Positions 1-8,085 of a stretch of 64,000 nucleotides of DNA are shown piece after piece. The DNA comes from Bacillota bacterium (GTDB taxonomy: Bacteria > Bacillota > Clostridia > Lachnospirales > CAG-274): the NCBI GenBank assembly GCA_017460805.1, contig JAFUAF010000013.1, positions 1 through 64,000 of the forward strand. The letters are read 5' to 3'. How positions within the stretch are numbered: the first letter of the stretch is position 1; each line of letters begins with the position of its first letter. A model generated the notes under the pieces. That model saw only the letters and a list, made by a program, of their open reading frames with translations. It was not told the DNA's origin and did no database searches. The position numbers and the translations under genes were made by a program.

Positions 1-1
1 T

Positions 2-361
2 ATTATTATTATTATTATTATTGTTTTGTTGGGTGCTGTTTTTTTCGGCATACATTACAATAAGCATCGTTTCACGACCGAAAAATGGCTGTCGGCACAG
101 GAAAACGAGCGTGTTGAGATAATTGATGATCTTTTGTCTCGGCTTAAAATCAAAAAATATAAAAATGGCGGGATAACCCGCAGCGAGATACATAATATGC
201 TCGGACAGCCTATGGAAGAGTATTCGGTCAACGAAGTTGACCATGATCTTGAAGAATCGTATTATGTGGGGTATATGGGCTTTATGCCTATCGACCCATA
301 TACTTTGGAGATGGAATATCGGGACGATAAAGTGACATTTTGGTATCTGTTTGAGCGATAA
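2..361 (+). CDS. small membrane-anchored protein, 5' truncated by window edge
   Basis: The reading frame is already open at base 2, where a run of ATT codons encodes a poly-isoleucine membrane segment, so the true start lies outside the window. The visible part is one N-terminal membrane helix and a roughly 90-residue domain exposed outside the membrane. It is a paralogue of the next gene: both have a W-x(2)-AQ-x-NER motif after the helix and a T-x-x-EI-x-x-x-LGQP segment. That second motif and the length resemble the SmpA/OmlA (BamE-like) fold, which is inference. The two genes are 8 bases apart, so they are probably co-transcribed. Function unknown. Confidence 0.7.
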   Translation: MIIIIIIVLLGAVFFGIHYNKHRFTTEKWLSAQENERVEIIDDLLSRLKIKKYKNGGITRSEIHNMLGQPMEEYSVNEVDHDLEESYYVGYMGFMPIDPYTLEMEYRDDKVTFWYLFER

Positions 362-369
362 AGGAAAAA

Positions 370-717
370 ATGAAAAAGAAAAAAATAATTGTGTTTTTGT
401 TTATACTGTTTATAATTGTGCTTGCCGTGTTATTCGGCTTTTACAAATATCATCACGACCGTTATTTCAGTACGGCAAGGTGGGTCAATGCGCAGAAAAA
501 CGAAAGAGCGGATATGATGGATAACCTGCTTGAAAGATACGAATTCAAGGGCATGACAAAGGGTGAGATACGCGCAGTACTGGGTCAGCCCGAATATGAG
601 AAAGACGAGACAGATACTTACATTGTGGGATATTTTTTCCCCGCACTCGATCCGTATGTACTAACCATAACTTATGAAAATGATACCGCAGCAGAGTGGG
701 AGCTGAGTGAATCTTGA
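370..717 (+). CDS. small membrane-anchored protein, tandem paralogue (SmpA/OmlA-like domain)
   Basis: A 115-residue protein with a Lys-rich N-terminus, one membrane helix (about residues 5-25) and a small soluble domain. The domain contains GMTKGEIRAVLGQP and a closing two-strand pattern like the SmpA/OmlA fold. It is a clear duplicate of the gene just upstream, sharing the AQ-x-NER motif, the LGQP motif and a VGY-x(4)-P-x-DPY segment. It overlaps the uvrC start by 4 bases, suggesting translational coupling. The fold call is family-level inference and no function can be assigned. Confidence 0.75.
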   Translation: MKKKKIIVFLFILFIIVLAVLFGFYKYHHDRYFSTARWVNAQKNERADMMDNLLERYEFKGMTKGEIRAVLGQPEYEKDETDTYIVGYFFPALDPYVLTITYENDTAAEWELSES

Positions 718-2579
718 AGAAAAACAATACATTCAATCTTGCCGAGGAATTGCAGAAACTGCCAGATCAGCCGGGGGTTTATCTGATGAAAAACGATGAT
801 GACGAGATAATTTATGTCGGCAAGGCAAAGATATTAAAAAACAGGGTACGCCAATATTTTCAAAAGAACAAACAGCATTCTGTCAAGGTGCTTAAAATGG
901 TGGAAAACATAGCTTCTTTTGAATATATCGTTACCAATAACGAGGTCGAGGCGCTTATCCTTGAAAACAATTTGATAAAAAAGTACGACCCGCATTACAA
1001 CATACTTTTAAAGGATGATAAGACCTATCCTTATATAAAAGTGTCCGTAAACGAGATGTTCCCGCGTGTGACGGTAACGCGCAGGCATCTGAAAGACAAG
1101 GCAAAGTATTTCGGTCCTTATACGTCGGGGCTTGCGGTCAAAGAGTCGATAGAGCTGATACACAGGCTTTATCCGATAAGAAGCTGTCAGAAGTCGTTTC
1201 CGCGGGATACAGGCAAGGAGCGCCCGTGCCTTAATTATCATATCGGCAAGTGCAAAGCGCCCTGCAATAATATGATAAGCAGGGAAGAATACGATTCTTA
1301 TATAGAAAAAGTCCTTGATTTTCTTAACGGCAAGACCAAGGATATAATAGCCGAACTGACAGAAAAAATGGAAACCGCTTCCGAAAACCTTGAATTTGAG
1401 CAGGCGGCGGAATACCGCGATATAATAGGGGCGGTAAAGAAGGTCTCGGAGCGTCAGATAATAGAAAACATGGCGGAAAACAACCGCGATGTTATTGCCT
1501 TTGTTCGCGAAAATGCGGATGTTGTGTTCCAGGTGTTTTTTATCCGAGGCGGCGTGATAACGGGGCGGGAGAGCTTTATGCCCGAATGTACGCCCGATAC
1601 GGATGATACCGAGCTTATGACCGATTTTGTAAAGCAGTTTTACAGCGGAACACCGTATATCCCGAAAGAAATTATTTTACAATGTGATATAGATGATTTT
1701 GATTTGATAAGCAGCTGGCTGTCACAGACAAAGGGGCAGAGGGTAAATATCCTTGTGCCGCAGAAAGGCGAGCGGCATAATCTTGTAAATCTTGCAAAAG
1801 AAAATGCAAAGGTAGTGCTGGAGCGCACGGGCAACCGCCTGAAACGCGAATATAAGCAGACTTTGGGTGCGCTTGAAGAGATAAAGCAGCTTTTAGGGCT
1901 TGATTTTGACCTTAACAGAATAGAAAGCTACGATATTTCAAATACACAGGGCTTTCAGAATATCGGCGCAATGGTCGTTTTTGAACAGGGCAAGCCGAAA
2001 CGCAGCGATTACCGCAAGTTCAAGATAAAAAGTGTTATCGGTGCGGATGACTATGCTTCTATGGAAGAGGTCATAACCCGCCGTTTTACCCGCTATGTAA
2101 ATGAAAACAGCGGCGAGACACAAAAGACGGGATTTGACAAACTGCCCGATGCGATATTTACCGACGGCGGCAAGGGTCAGATGAAGTCCGTGCAGACCGC
2201 CCTTGACAATGTGGGTGTGAATGTGCTTGTCTGCGGTATGGTAAAGGACGACCGCCACCGCACAAGAGGTCTTATCTACAACGGCAAAGAATACATCATG
2301 TCGCCCCACAGCGAGGCTTTTAAGCTTATTACCCGCATACAGGACGAAGTTCACCGCTTTGCGATAGAATACCACCGCAAACTGCGCGCACAGAAACAGA
2401 TACACAGTATTCTTGACGATATACCCGAGATAGGCGAGAAACGCAGAAAGGCACTTATGGCGTACTTCGGCGATATAAACGCGATAAAAGCCGCCGAGGT
2501 CGACGAACTTGCCAAAGCCGACGGCATGACCGCAAAAGCGGCGGAGCAGGTGTATAATTTCTTCTGCGGGATAAAGTGA
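714..2579 (+). CDS. uvrC: excinuclease ABC subunit C
   Basis: UvrC makes both incisions around bulky DNA lesions after UvrA/UvrB recognition in nucleotide excision repair. The 621 residues match the usual length. The N-terminal GIY-YIG nuclease has GVYLM near residue 21 and YVGKA near 35. A UVR helix-pair (LEFEQAAEYRD) that contacts UvrB lies near residue 225. An RNase H-like second nuclease follows, with SYDISN and FTDGGKGQ. The C-terminus has a helix-hairpin-helix pair (IPEIGEKRRKAL). The TTG start overlaps the preceding stop by 4 bases; it gives the standard N-terminus directly before the LPDQPGVY motif. Confidence 0.97.
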   Translation: MKKNNTFNLAEELQKLPDQPGVYLMKNDDDEIIYVGKAKILKNRVRQYFQKNKQHSVKVLKMVENIASFEYIVTNNEVEALILENNLIKKYDPHYNILLKDDKTYPYIKVSVNEMFPRVTVTRRHLKDKAKYFGPYTSGLAVKESIELIHRLYPIRSCQKSFPRDTGKERPCLNYHIGKCKAPCNNMISREEYDSYIEKVLDFLNGKTKDIIAELTEKMETASENLEFEQAAEYRDIIGAVKKVSERQIIENMAENNRDVIAFVRENADVVFQVFFIRGGVITGRESFMPECTPDTDDTELMTDFVKQFYSGTPYIPKEIILQCDIDDFDLISSWLSQTKGQRVNILVPQKGERHNLVNLAKENAKVVLERTGNRLKREYKQTLGALEEIKQLLGLDFDLNRIESYDISNTQGFQNIGAMVVFEQGKPKRSDYRKFKIKSVIGADDYASMEEVITRRFTRYVNENSGETQKTGFDKLPDAIFTDGGKGQMKSVQTALDNVGVNVLVCGMVKDDRHRTRGLIYNGKEYIMSPHSEAFKLITRIQDEVHRFAIEYHRKLRAQKQIHSILDDIPEIGEKRRKALMAYFGDINAIKAAEVDELAKADGMTAKAAEQVYNFFCGIK

Positions 2580-2591
2580 GAGTGTTTTTAT

Positions 2592-3161
2592 ATGAAGAAA
2601 AATTTATTGATATTTTGTCTGTTGATAACGACAACGGGCTGTTTGGGTTCAATGCCCGTACCGCCGCAGCTCCAACAGATAACACCCGAAAAAAATGACT
2701 ATTGGGAGCATTACACAAGTAAATATTCTGCGCAGGAGTACTACGACATGACAGCGGATGCGTTTAAAAAGAAATATCCGACAAAAATGAAAGAACTGTT
2801 TTGTCAAAAAGTAAAAGATACTCACGACCTTGACAGCGAGATAGCGGCGGCATTTGATTTTATTGATGGGAATATAGTTTCTTATTTTGATGACAGGCAT
2901 GTAAGTACAAGCGGTGGGGCGACAGAGGATGGAAAATTTGTAGATCTCTATGCAGACGGCTGCATATGGGATATAACGACCGACAAAGGAGAACGATATC
3001 GCATATATTTTTTTGCCCGTCTTAAATACCCCGATGTGCCCGAAGAAGTGGGACTTCAGGATGTAATAGTGCAGCATATTATAAAGGAAGACACAAGCGG
3101 AGAAGAAGAAACGGAAGAAATAACAATAGGCGAATATTTCAAAGGAAATTACGGAGTCTGA
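2592..3161 (+). CDS. putative lipoprotein of unknown function
   Basis: A 189-residue protein that starts with a short lipoprotein signal peptide ending in a TTGC lipobox (Cys about residue 17). It is therefore likely diacylated and held on the outer face of the membrane. The mature part is acidic at the C-terminus (EEETEE) and shows no motif I recognise. It begins 12 bases after uvrC and sits before the strong rpsB promoter, so it is probably the last gene of the uvrC transcript. Confidence 0.65.
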   Translation: MKKNLLIFCLLITTTGCLGSMPVPPQLQQITPEKNDYWEHYTSKYSAQEYYDMTADAFKKKYPTKMKELFCQKVKDTHDLDSEIAAAFDFIDGNIVSYFDDRHVSTSGGATEDGKFVDLYADGCIWDITTDKGERYRIYFFARLKYPDVPEEVGLQDVIVQHIIKEDTSGEEETEEITIGEYFKGNYGV

Positions 3162-3178
3162 AATTTTGAAAAAAATGC

Positions 3179-3207
3179 TTGCATTGGTGTAAAATATATG
3201 TTATAAT
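3179..3207 (+). promoter_or_regulatory. sigma-A promoter of rpsB
   Basis: TTGCAT at 3179-3184 and TATAAT at 3202-3207 are separated by exactly 17 bases. This would start an rpsB transcript with a leader of about 110 bases. Confidence 0.8.
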
Positions 3208-3209
3208 AG

Positions 3210-3325
3210 CAAGCGGTGTAAAAAACACACACAGGCTTTTTATCCGAGCCGGTGCCCGAAATATCGGGTCCTTGGGTAAAACTGTGGAGGAACTGACAAC
3301 CAAAAAACACAAGGAGGACGAAATA
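3210..3325 (+). ncRNA. rpsB mRNA leader, probable ribosomal-protein autoregulatory element
   Basis: Between the promoter and rpsB lie about 115 bases with several short hairpins: GTGT/ACAC near 3216, GGC...GCC around 3232-3249, and CCCGA-aata-TCGGG around 3256. A GGAG-rich unpaired stretch follows, before the rpsB ribosome binding site (AAGGAGG at 3311). Ribosomal-protein operons often carry such leaders for feedback by the encoded protein. That S2 binds here is inference; I cannot match it to a named RNA family with certainty. Confidence 0.4.
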
Positions 3326-4048
3326 ATGGCAGTTATTTCAATGAAGCAGTTACTTGAAGCGGGCGTTCATTTCGGTCATCAGACAAGAAGATGGAACCCC
3401 AAAATGGCAGAATACATTTTTGCCGAGAGAAATGGTATTTATATCATTGATCTTCAGAAAACAGTTAAGAAAGTAGAAGAGGCTTACCAGGCTGTTGCCG
3501 ACATCGTTAAGGACGGCGGCGAAGTTCTTTTCGTAGGTACAAAGAAGCAGGCACAGGATTCCATCAAGGAAGAGGCTGTTCGCTGCGGTATGTACTATGT
3601 AAACGAAAGATGGCTCGGCGGTATGCTCACAAACTTCGAGACTATCAAGACTCGTATCAAGAGACTTAAAGAGCTTGACGCAATGATCGAGGACGGTACA
3701 ATGGATGTACTTCCCAAGAAGGAAGTTGCTAAGCTTATGCACGAAAAGGAAAAACTTGACAAGAATATCGGCGGTATCAAGGAAATGACACGTATCCCCG
3801 ATGTTATCTTTATCGTTGACCCCCGCAAGGAAAGAATCGCAGTTAAGGAAGCACACAACCTTAACATTCCTCTTGTTGGTATCGTAGATACAAACTGCGA
3901 TCCCGAAGAGATCGATTACGTTATCCCCGGTAACGACGATGCTATCCGCGCCGTAAAGCTTATTGCAAGCCGTATCGCAGATGCAGTTATCGAGTCCAAG
4001 CAGGGCGAGATCGTTGCTGAAGAAGAAGCTAAGGTAGAAGAAGAATAA
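3326..4048 (+). CDS. rpsB: 30S ribosomal protein S2
   Basis: S2 is a 30S subunit protein that binds late in assembly near S1 and the mRNA exit region. The 240 residues show the family pattern: [22 protein letters not shown] at the N-terminus, [23 protein letters not shown], and PDVIFIVDP near the middle. A coiled-coil insertion (residues about 110-145) is typical. The ATG at 3326 is chosen over an upstream in-frame codon because AAGGAGGA sits just before it and the family N-terminus begins there. A terminator-like hairpin separates it from tsf, its usual partner. Confidence 0.98.
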   Translation: MAVISMKQLLEAGVHFGHQTRRWNPKMAEYIFAERNGIYIIDLQKTVKKVEEAYQAVADIVKDGGEVLFVGTKKQAQDSIKEEAVRCGMYYVNERWLGGMLTNFETIKTRIKRLKELDAMIEDGTMDVLPKKEVAKLMHEKEKLDKNIGGIKEMTRIPDVIFIVDPRKERIAVKEAHNLNIPLVGIVDTNCDPEEIDYVIPGNDDAIRAVKLIASRIADAVIESKQGEIVAEEEAKVEEE

Positions 4049-4082
4049 TTTTTAGTATAGAGAAGTAAACACATCACATCAA

Positions 4083-4115
4083 AAAGGGCTTCAGCCATGG
4101 GGCTGAGGCTCTTTT
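4083..4115 (+). terminator. intrinsic terminator or attenuator between rpsB and tsf
   Basis: A 14-bp stem (AAAGGGCTTCAGCC with its complement, two G-U pairs) around an ATGG loop is followed by TTTT. Lying inside the rpsB-tsf operon, it probably attenuates rather than stops transcription, lowering tsf relative to rpsB. Confidence 0.75.
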
Positions 4116-4154
4116 ATTCTAAATTTATATTTTTTATTTAAGGAGGACAAAAAA

Positions 4155-5093
4155 ATGGCTGTTACTGCTGCTATGATCAAAGAACTCAGAGAACTTACAG
4201 GCGTTGGCATGAGCACTTGCAAAGAGGCTCTTGTAGAGGCTGACGGCAATATAGAAAAGGCTATTGAAGTATTAAGAAAGAAAGGTCTTGCACAGGCAGA
4301 GAAGAAGGCAGGCAGAATTGCTGCCGAGGGTCTCAGCTATGCTTACATTTCAGATGACAACAAAGTCGGTGTTGTTGTAGAAGTAAACAGTGAAACAGAC
4401 TTCGTTGCAAAGAACGCTCAGTTCCAGGGCTTTGTAAACAGTGTTGCAAAGCAGGTAGTTAATTCCGATGCTAAGGACGTTGAAACTCTTTTCACAGAAA
4501 AGTGGATCGAGGACGACAGCAAGACTGTTAAGGATGCTCTTACAGAAAAGATCTCCGTTATCGGCGAAAACCTTAACATCAGACGTTTTGCTAAGTTTGA
4601 AAATGACGGCTCGGGCTGCCTTGTTTCTTACCTTCATGCAGGCGGCAAGGTTGCAGTTCTTATCGAACTTACAACAGACAAGCAGGATGCCGCTGTTGTT
4701 GAAGCAGGCAAGAATGTTGCAATGCAGATCGCTGCCATGAGCCCCAAGTATGTTAGCCGTGACGAGATCTCCGAAGAGTTCCTTGCCAAGGAAAAAGAGA
4801 TCCTTATCGAAGCTGCAAAGAACGATCCCAAGAACGCTAACAAGCCCGATAATATCCTTGAAAAGATGATCCAGGGTAAGTTAAACAAAGAATTAAAGGA
4901 GATCTGCCTTGTAGATCAGGAATACGTTAAGGCAGAGGATAAGGAAACTGTCGGCCAGTATATCGCAAAGGTTGCAAAGGATCTTGGCGCAAACATTTCC
5001 ATCAAGAGATTTGTTCGCTTTGAAACAGGCGAGGGTATCGAAAAGAAGGAAGAGGACTTCGCAGCTGAGGTCGAGAAGGCTATGAAAGGCTGA
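4155..5093 (+). CDS. tsf: translation elongation factor Ts
   Basis: EF-Ts is the guanine nucleotide exchange factor that recycles EF-Tu-GDP. The 312-residue protein has the N-terminal UBA-like domain (IKELRELTGVGMSTCKEAL, residues 8-26) and the core signature with SETDFVAKN near residue 80. A dimerisation/core repeat follows, with VSRDEI and KMIQGKLNKELKEICLVDQ. An AGGAGGA ribosome binding site precedes ATG 4155. Codon use is strongly biased, as expected for a highly expressed gene. Confidence 0.98.
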   Translation: MAVTAAMIKELRELTGVGMSTCKEALVEADGNIEKAIEVLRKKGLAQAEKKAGRIAAEGLSYAYISDDNKVGVVVEVNSETDFVAKNAQFQGFVNSVAKQVVNSDAKDVETLFTEKWIEDDSKTVKDALTEKISVIGENLNIRRFAKFENDGSGCLVSYLHAGGKVAVLIELTTDKQDAAVVEAGKNVAMQIAAMSPKYVSRDEISEEFLAKEKEILIEAAKNDPKNANKPDNILEKMIQGKLNKELKEICLVDQEYVKAEDKETVGQYIAKVAKDLGANISIKRFVRFETGEGIEKKEEDFAAEVEKAMKG

Positions 5094-5174
5094 TTACATC
5101 GGCAAAGTTCGGTACTTGATGGCTGTAAAATATGCTTGAATAAAGGCAAACAAGAGATTTATAACTGCATTATG

Positions 5175-5299
5175 GAATTTGCGTAAAGTATCATAACTTA
5201 TCGGGAAATTGTGTAATTTATCGTAGGAATTTGCGTAAAATTTGCGTACGAATTTGCGTAAAAATTAAAACACTTCCCTTCGGCTAAGTTTACGCAAAT
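5175..5299. repeat. cluster of ATTTGCGTA repeats with one inverted copy
   Basis: The 367-base gap after tsf holds GAATTTGCGTAAA at 5175-5187, 5227-5239 and 5250-5262, a shorter AAATTTGCGTA at 5238-5248, and a degenerate copy near 5205. A reverse-complement copy (TTTACGCAAAT) lies at 5289-5299. The inverted copy can pair over 11 bp with each direct copy, giving mutually exclusive hairpins. No open frame or known RNA family is recognisable. It could be a regulator-binding array or a structured transcript tail. Confidence 0.6.
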
Positions 5300-5349
5300 C
5301 TGATGAGAATTTTAATTTTATAACTTAAATTAGGTACCAATATGTGAGA

Positions 5350-5379
5350 AAGGGATTGTTGAAAGACAGTCCCTTTTTT
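5350..5379 (+). terminator. intrinsic terminator downstream of tsf region
   Basis: A 10-bp stem (AAGGGATTGT, one G-U pair) with a TGAAAG loop is followed by a run of T. It ends any tsf read-through and any transcript covering the repeat cluster. Confidence 0.8.
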
Positions 5380-5400
5380 GCGTTTTATTGAAAATATATT

Positions 5401-5429
5401 TTGACATTCGGTATATAAAATCGTATAAT
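5401..5429 (+). promoter_or_regulatory. consensus sigma-A promoter
   Basis: TTGACA at 5401-5406 and TATAAT at 5424-5429 with a 17-base spacer form a perfect consensus. It drives the lipoprotein and HD-domain genes that follow. Confidence 0.9.
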
Positions 5430-5460
5430 TAAAGTATAATATAGCGAAGGAGGGGTCTTT

Positions 5461-6003
5461 ATGTCGGGTATAACGGCGGTTATTGCTGCGGCGGTCGCTG
5501 CGGTCGGGTTTTCGGGCTGCTTTGAAGCGGCGGCAAAGTTACCGTATATAAGTACAGTACAGACGGGGAGCGTGGACAAAATGGAAAAAACGGATTTTAA
5601 AAGAATAACGATAAGAGAATCGGGCATGATGGCACAGGTTACGGAATATGAGCTTTTAAAGACCGAGGACGGTATAACCGTTTCGCAGTATTTCGGCCGC
5701 TGGAGTTTATATGACGGTGCGGGACGTGAGGAATGTCTTTACAAAAAAGTCGAAGGCGATAAAGCAATGTATGAAAAGTTTGCGAAACTTGCGGCAAACT
5801 GCAATGTAAAGGGCTGGGACGGATTTGACGGTGTGGATATGGAGGTACTTGACGGTCAGTCTATAATGGTCGAGGCAGAACTTGCGGACGGCAAAACCAT
5901 TTATGCACACGGCTCAAATTCCTATCCCGCAGGCTATTTTGAATTTGTTGATGAAGTTTATAATGTGCTTAAAGATGCGGAAGTTTTAAATGAGCTTTAT
6001 TAA
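5461..6003 (+). CDS. putative lipoprotein of unknown function
   Basis: A 180-residue protein with a short hydrophobic N-terminus ending in FSGC, which could be a lipobox (Cys about residue 20), though the signal lacks the usual basic start. The remainder is a compact acidic domain with paired strands and a W-x-G-x-DGVD segment. I recognise no family. A strong AGGAGGGG site precedes the ATG, and the perfect promoter upstream suggests good expression. It is followed 11 bases later by the HD-domain gene, with which it probably forms a two-gene operon. Confidence 0.65.
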   Translation: MSGITAVIAAAVAAVGFSGCFEAAAKLPYISTVQTGSVDKMEKTDFKRITIRESGMMAQVTEYELLKTEDGITVSQYFGRWSLYDGAGREECLYKKVEGDKAMYEKFAKLAANCNVKGWDGFDGVDMEVLDGQSIMVEAELADGKTIYAHGSNSYPAGYFEFVDEVYNVLKDAEVLNELY

Positions 6004-6014
6004 AGGAGTTTTAA

Positions 6015-7265
6015 ATGAGATTAAATTTGACCGATATGCTTTTTTCTCTTTCGGATGCGCTTGATATAGTGGAGCATGAAATGACGGGTGTAAAGTCGTC
6101 ACACGGAAAACACGTTGCCTATCTTACGGCGCTTATGGGCATAGAGCATGGGCTTTCGGGGGAGGTTTTGTCAGACCTTGCGTGCTGTGCGATGCTGCAT
6201 GACAATGCTTTTACCGAGTATGTGCGCGAGGAGTTTACCGCGGGCAATGTGGTGGACAGCTATGAACTGAGAAAACGTGCCGAAATGCTCAACAGCGAAG
6301 AATATATGTGTTTTATCAGCGGAAGCAGACATTCGGCGGCGGGAGAAAAGAATATTGCGCTTATCCCCTTTGGTACGGATGTGTCCGAGATAATTCTGTA
6401 TCACCACGAAAACGCCGACGGCACGGGGCCTTTCGGCAAAACAATGGCAGAAACAAACCTTCATTCACAGATAGTGCATCTTGCGGACACCATAGATGTT
6501 ATCTGGGATATTTTAAGCGTGAGCGAAGAAGATTATAAGGAAATGTATGAAAGGGTATGCGCTTTGTCGGGCGTTATGTTTTCGCCCGAAAGCGTGGAGC
6601 TTTTTAAGAAAGCTGTTACCTTTGAAAAACTGGTGCATTTCAGACAGAGTGCGCCCGAGACCGTACTGCGTGAAGTAATCCCCGAAGTCGAAAAGGATTA
6701 TTCGGATGAAGAGATACATAATATAGCTCATTTCTTTGCGGATATCGTTGACTGCAAGTCATCTTTTACGCGCTGTCATTGTATCGGCACGGCGGAAAAG
6801 GCAGAGATAATGGCAAAATATTACGGATTTGATGATGAAAAACGCATAAGGTATTATCTGGCGGCGGCTTTGCATGATATAGGCAAACTTATCATACAAA
6901 ATGATATTCTTGAAAAACGCGGCAGACTTGACACAACGGAGTTTGCAAACATGAAGTCTCACGCGCTTGCAAGCCGTGTTATTCTGAGCAAGATAAAAGG
7001 CTTTGAAGATATTACCGAATGGGCGGGCAACCACCATGAAAAGCTTAACGGCAGCGGTTATCCCTACGGCATAGGTGCGGAAAGACTGACTCACGAGGAC
7101 AGACTTATGGCGTGCCTTGACATCTATCAGGCATTGACCGAGCCGCGCCCGTACAAAACACCTATCTCGCATAAAAAGGCAATGGCAATAATGTATGACA
7201 TGGCGGATAAAAACGAGATAGACAGAACTATAGTTGACGATATAAACAAAGTTTTTTCACAATAA
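6015..7265 (+). CDS. tandem HD-domain protein with C-terminal HD-GYP domain
   Basis: HD-GYP proteins are metal-dependent phosphodiesterases of cyclic-di-GMP. This 416-residue cytosolic protein appears to hold two HD halves. The first has LHD at 61-63 and HHE at 130-132 but lacks the GYP. The second is complete: H-D at 287-288 (ALHDIGKL), HHE at 340-342 and GSGYPYG at 347-352. The N-terminal copy may be degenerate or regulatory. There is no sensor or membrane domain. It pairs with the lipoprotein upstream, and a GGDEF cyclase lies elsewhere in the window. Substrate is inferred from the family, not shown. Confidence 0.85.
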   Translation: MRLNLTDMLFSLSDALDIVEHEMTGVKSSHGKHVAYLTALMGIEHGLSGEVLSDLACCAMLHDNAFTEYVREEFTAGNVVDSYELRKRAEMLNSEEYMCFISGSRHSAAGEKNIALIPFGTDVSEIILYHHENADGTGPFGKTMAETNLHSQIVHLADTIDVIWDILSVSEEDYKEMYERVCALSGVMFSPESVELFKKAVTFEKLVHFRQSAPETVLREVIPEVEKDYSDEEIHNIAHFFADIVDCKSSFTRCHCIGTAEKAEIMAKYYGFDDEKRIRYYLAAALHDIGKLIIQNDILEKRGRLDTTEFANMKSHALASRVILSKIKGFEDITEWAGNHHEKLNGSGYPYGIGAERLTHEDRLMACLDIYQALTEPRPYKTPISHKKAMAIMYDMADKNEIDRTIVDDINKVFSQ

Positions 7266-7291
7266 AAAAAGGCGGGGTCTCCGCCTTTTTT
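7265..7291. terminator. bidirectional terminator between HD-GYP gene and aqpZ
   Basis: The stem GGCGG/CCGCC with a GGTCT loop is flanked by A7 on one side and T6 on the other, so it can work on both strands between the convergent genes. Confidence 0.85.
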
Positions 7292-7296
7292 GTATA

Positions 7297-7977
7297 TTAT
7301 TTTTTATCAAGTGCGCTGTAGCAAAGTGCAGCAAGTGCGCCGCCGATAAGGGGAGCAACTATAAATACCCATACCTGTGGGAATGCTGTTGAATTGATGC
7401 CTGTGCATGCAGCTATAAGCGCGGGGCCGAAGCTTCTTGCGGGATTGACGGATGTGCCTGTAAGGGGCAGACCGAAAAGATGAACAAGTGTAAGCGAGAA
7501 ACCGATCACAAGGCCGGCGTTATTGCCAAAACTCTCTCTGCTTGTAACACCGCAGATAGCAAGTACAAATACAAATGTAAGTACAACTTCCGCGATAAAT
7601 GCGCCTGCCATGGAAATGCCTATATTTGATGCTTCGCCGAAACCATTGGTACCGAGACCGAGGTTGGATGCCTCTGCGCCGAGGATAACATAAAGTATAA
7701 GCGCGCCAACTATAGCACCGAGGAACTGGCTTACAACATAACCGCAGAATTCCTGAGGTGTAAGTTTTTTATTGACAAGCATTGCGACAGAAACCGCAGG
7801 GTTGATGTGGCAGCCCGAAATATTGCCGATAGAATAAGCCATAGCAATAATTACAAGACCGAATGCAAGCGCTATGCCCACATAACCTGTGCCAAAACCA
7901 TTGGTAGCGGCAACACCGCAGCCAAAAACAACAAGTACAGCCGTGCCGATAAATTCGGCTAAACATTTTTTACCCAT
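7297..7977 (-). CDS. aqpZ: aquaporin Z-like water channel
   Basis: A 226-residue, six-helix MIP-family channel. Both NPA half-helices are visible, NPA at 59-61 and NPA followed by Arg at 178-181. His 166 (LVHLFGLPLTGTSVNPAR) is the selectivity-filter residue found in water-selective AqpZ rather than the Gly of glycerol facilitators. Water specificity is inferred from this. AAGGAGG lies 8 bases before the ATG. It is convergent with the HD-GYP gene and stands alone. Confidence 0.92.
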   Translation of the reverse strand: MGKKCLAEFIGTAVLVVFGCGVAATNGFGTGYVGIALAFGLVIIAMAYSIGNISGCHINPAVSVAMLVNKKLTPQEFCGYVVSQFLGAIVGALILYVILGAEASNLGLGTNGFGEASNIGISMAGAFIAEVVLTFVFVLAICGVTSRESFGNNAGLVIGFSLTLVHLFGLPLTGTSVNPARSFGPALIAACTGINSTAFPQVWVFIVAPLIGGALAALCYSALDKK

Positions 7978-8085
7978 AAATCAAACCTCCTTAGTTTGTC
8001 TATTTAATTTTCAACCATATTTTATCATATTATTCCCGTTTGTTTATATTATTTATTATTAAAATTCAGTTACAGTTTCTTTACA

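Noticed and set aside
5175-5299. Iterons as a replication origin
   Set aside because: No replication initiator gene, DnaA box cluster or partition gene is nearby, and the flanks are chromosomal housekeeping genes.
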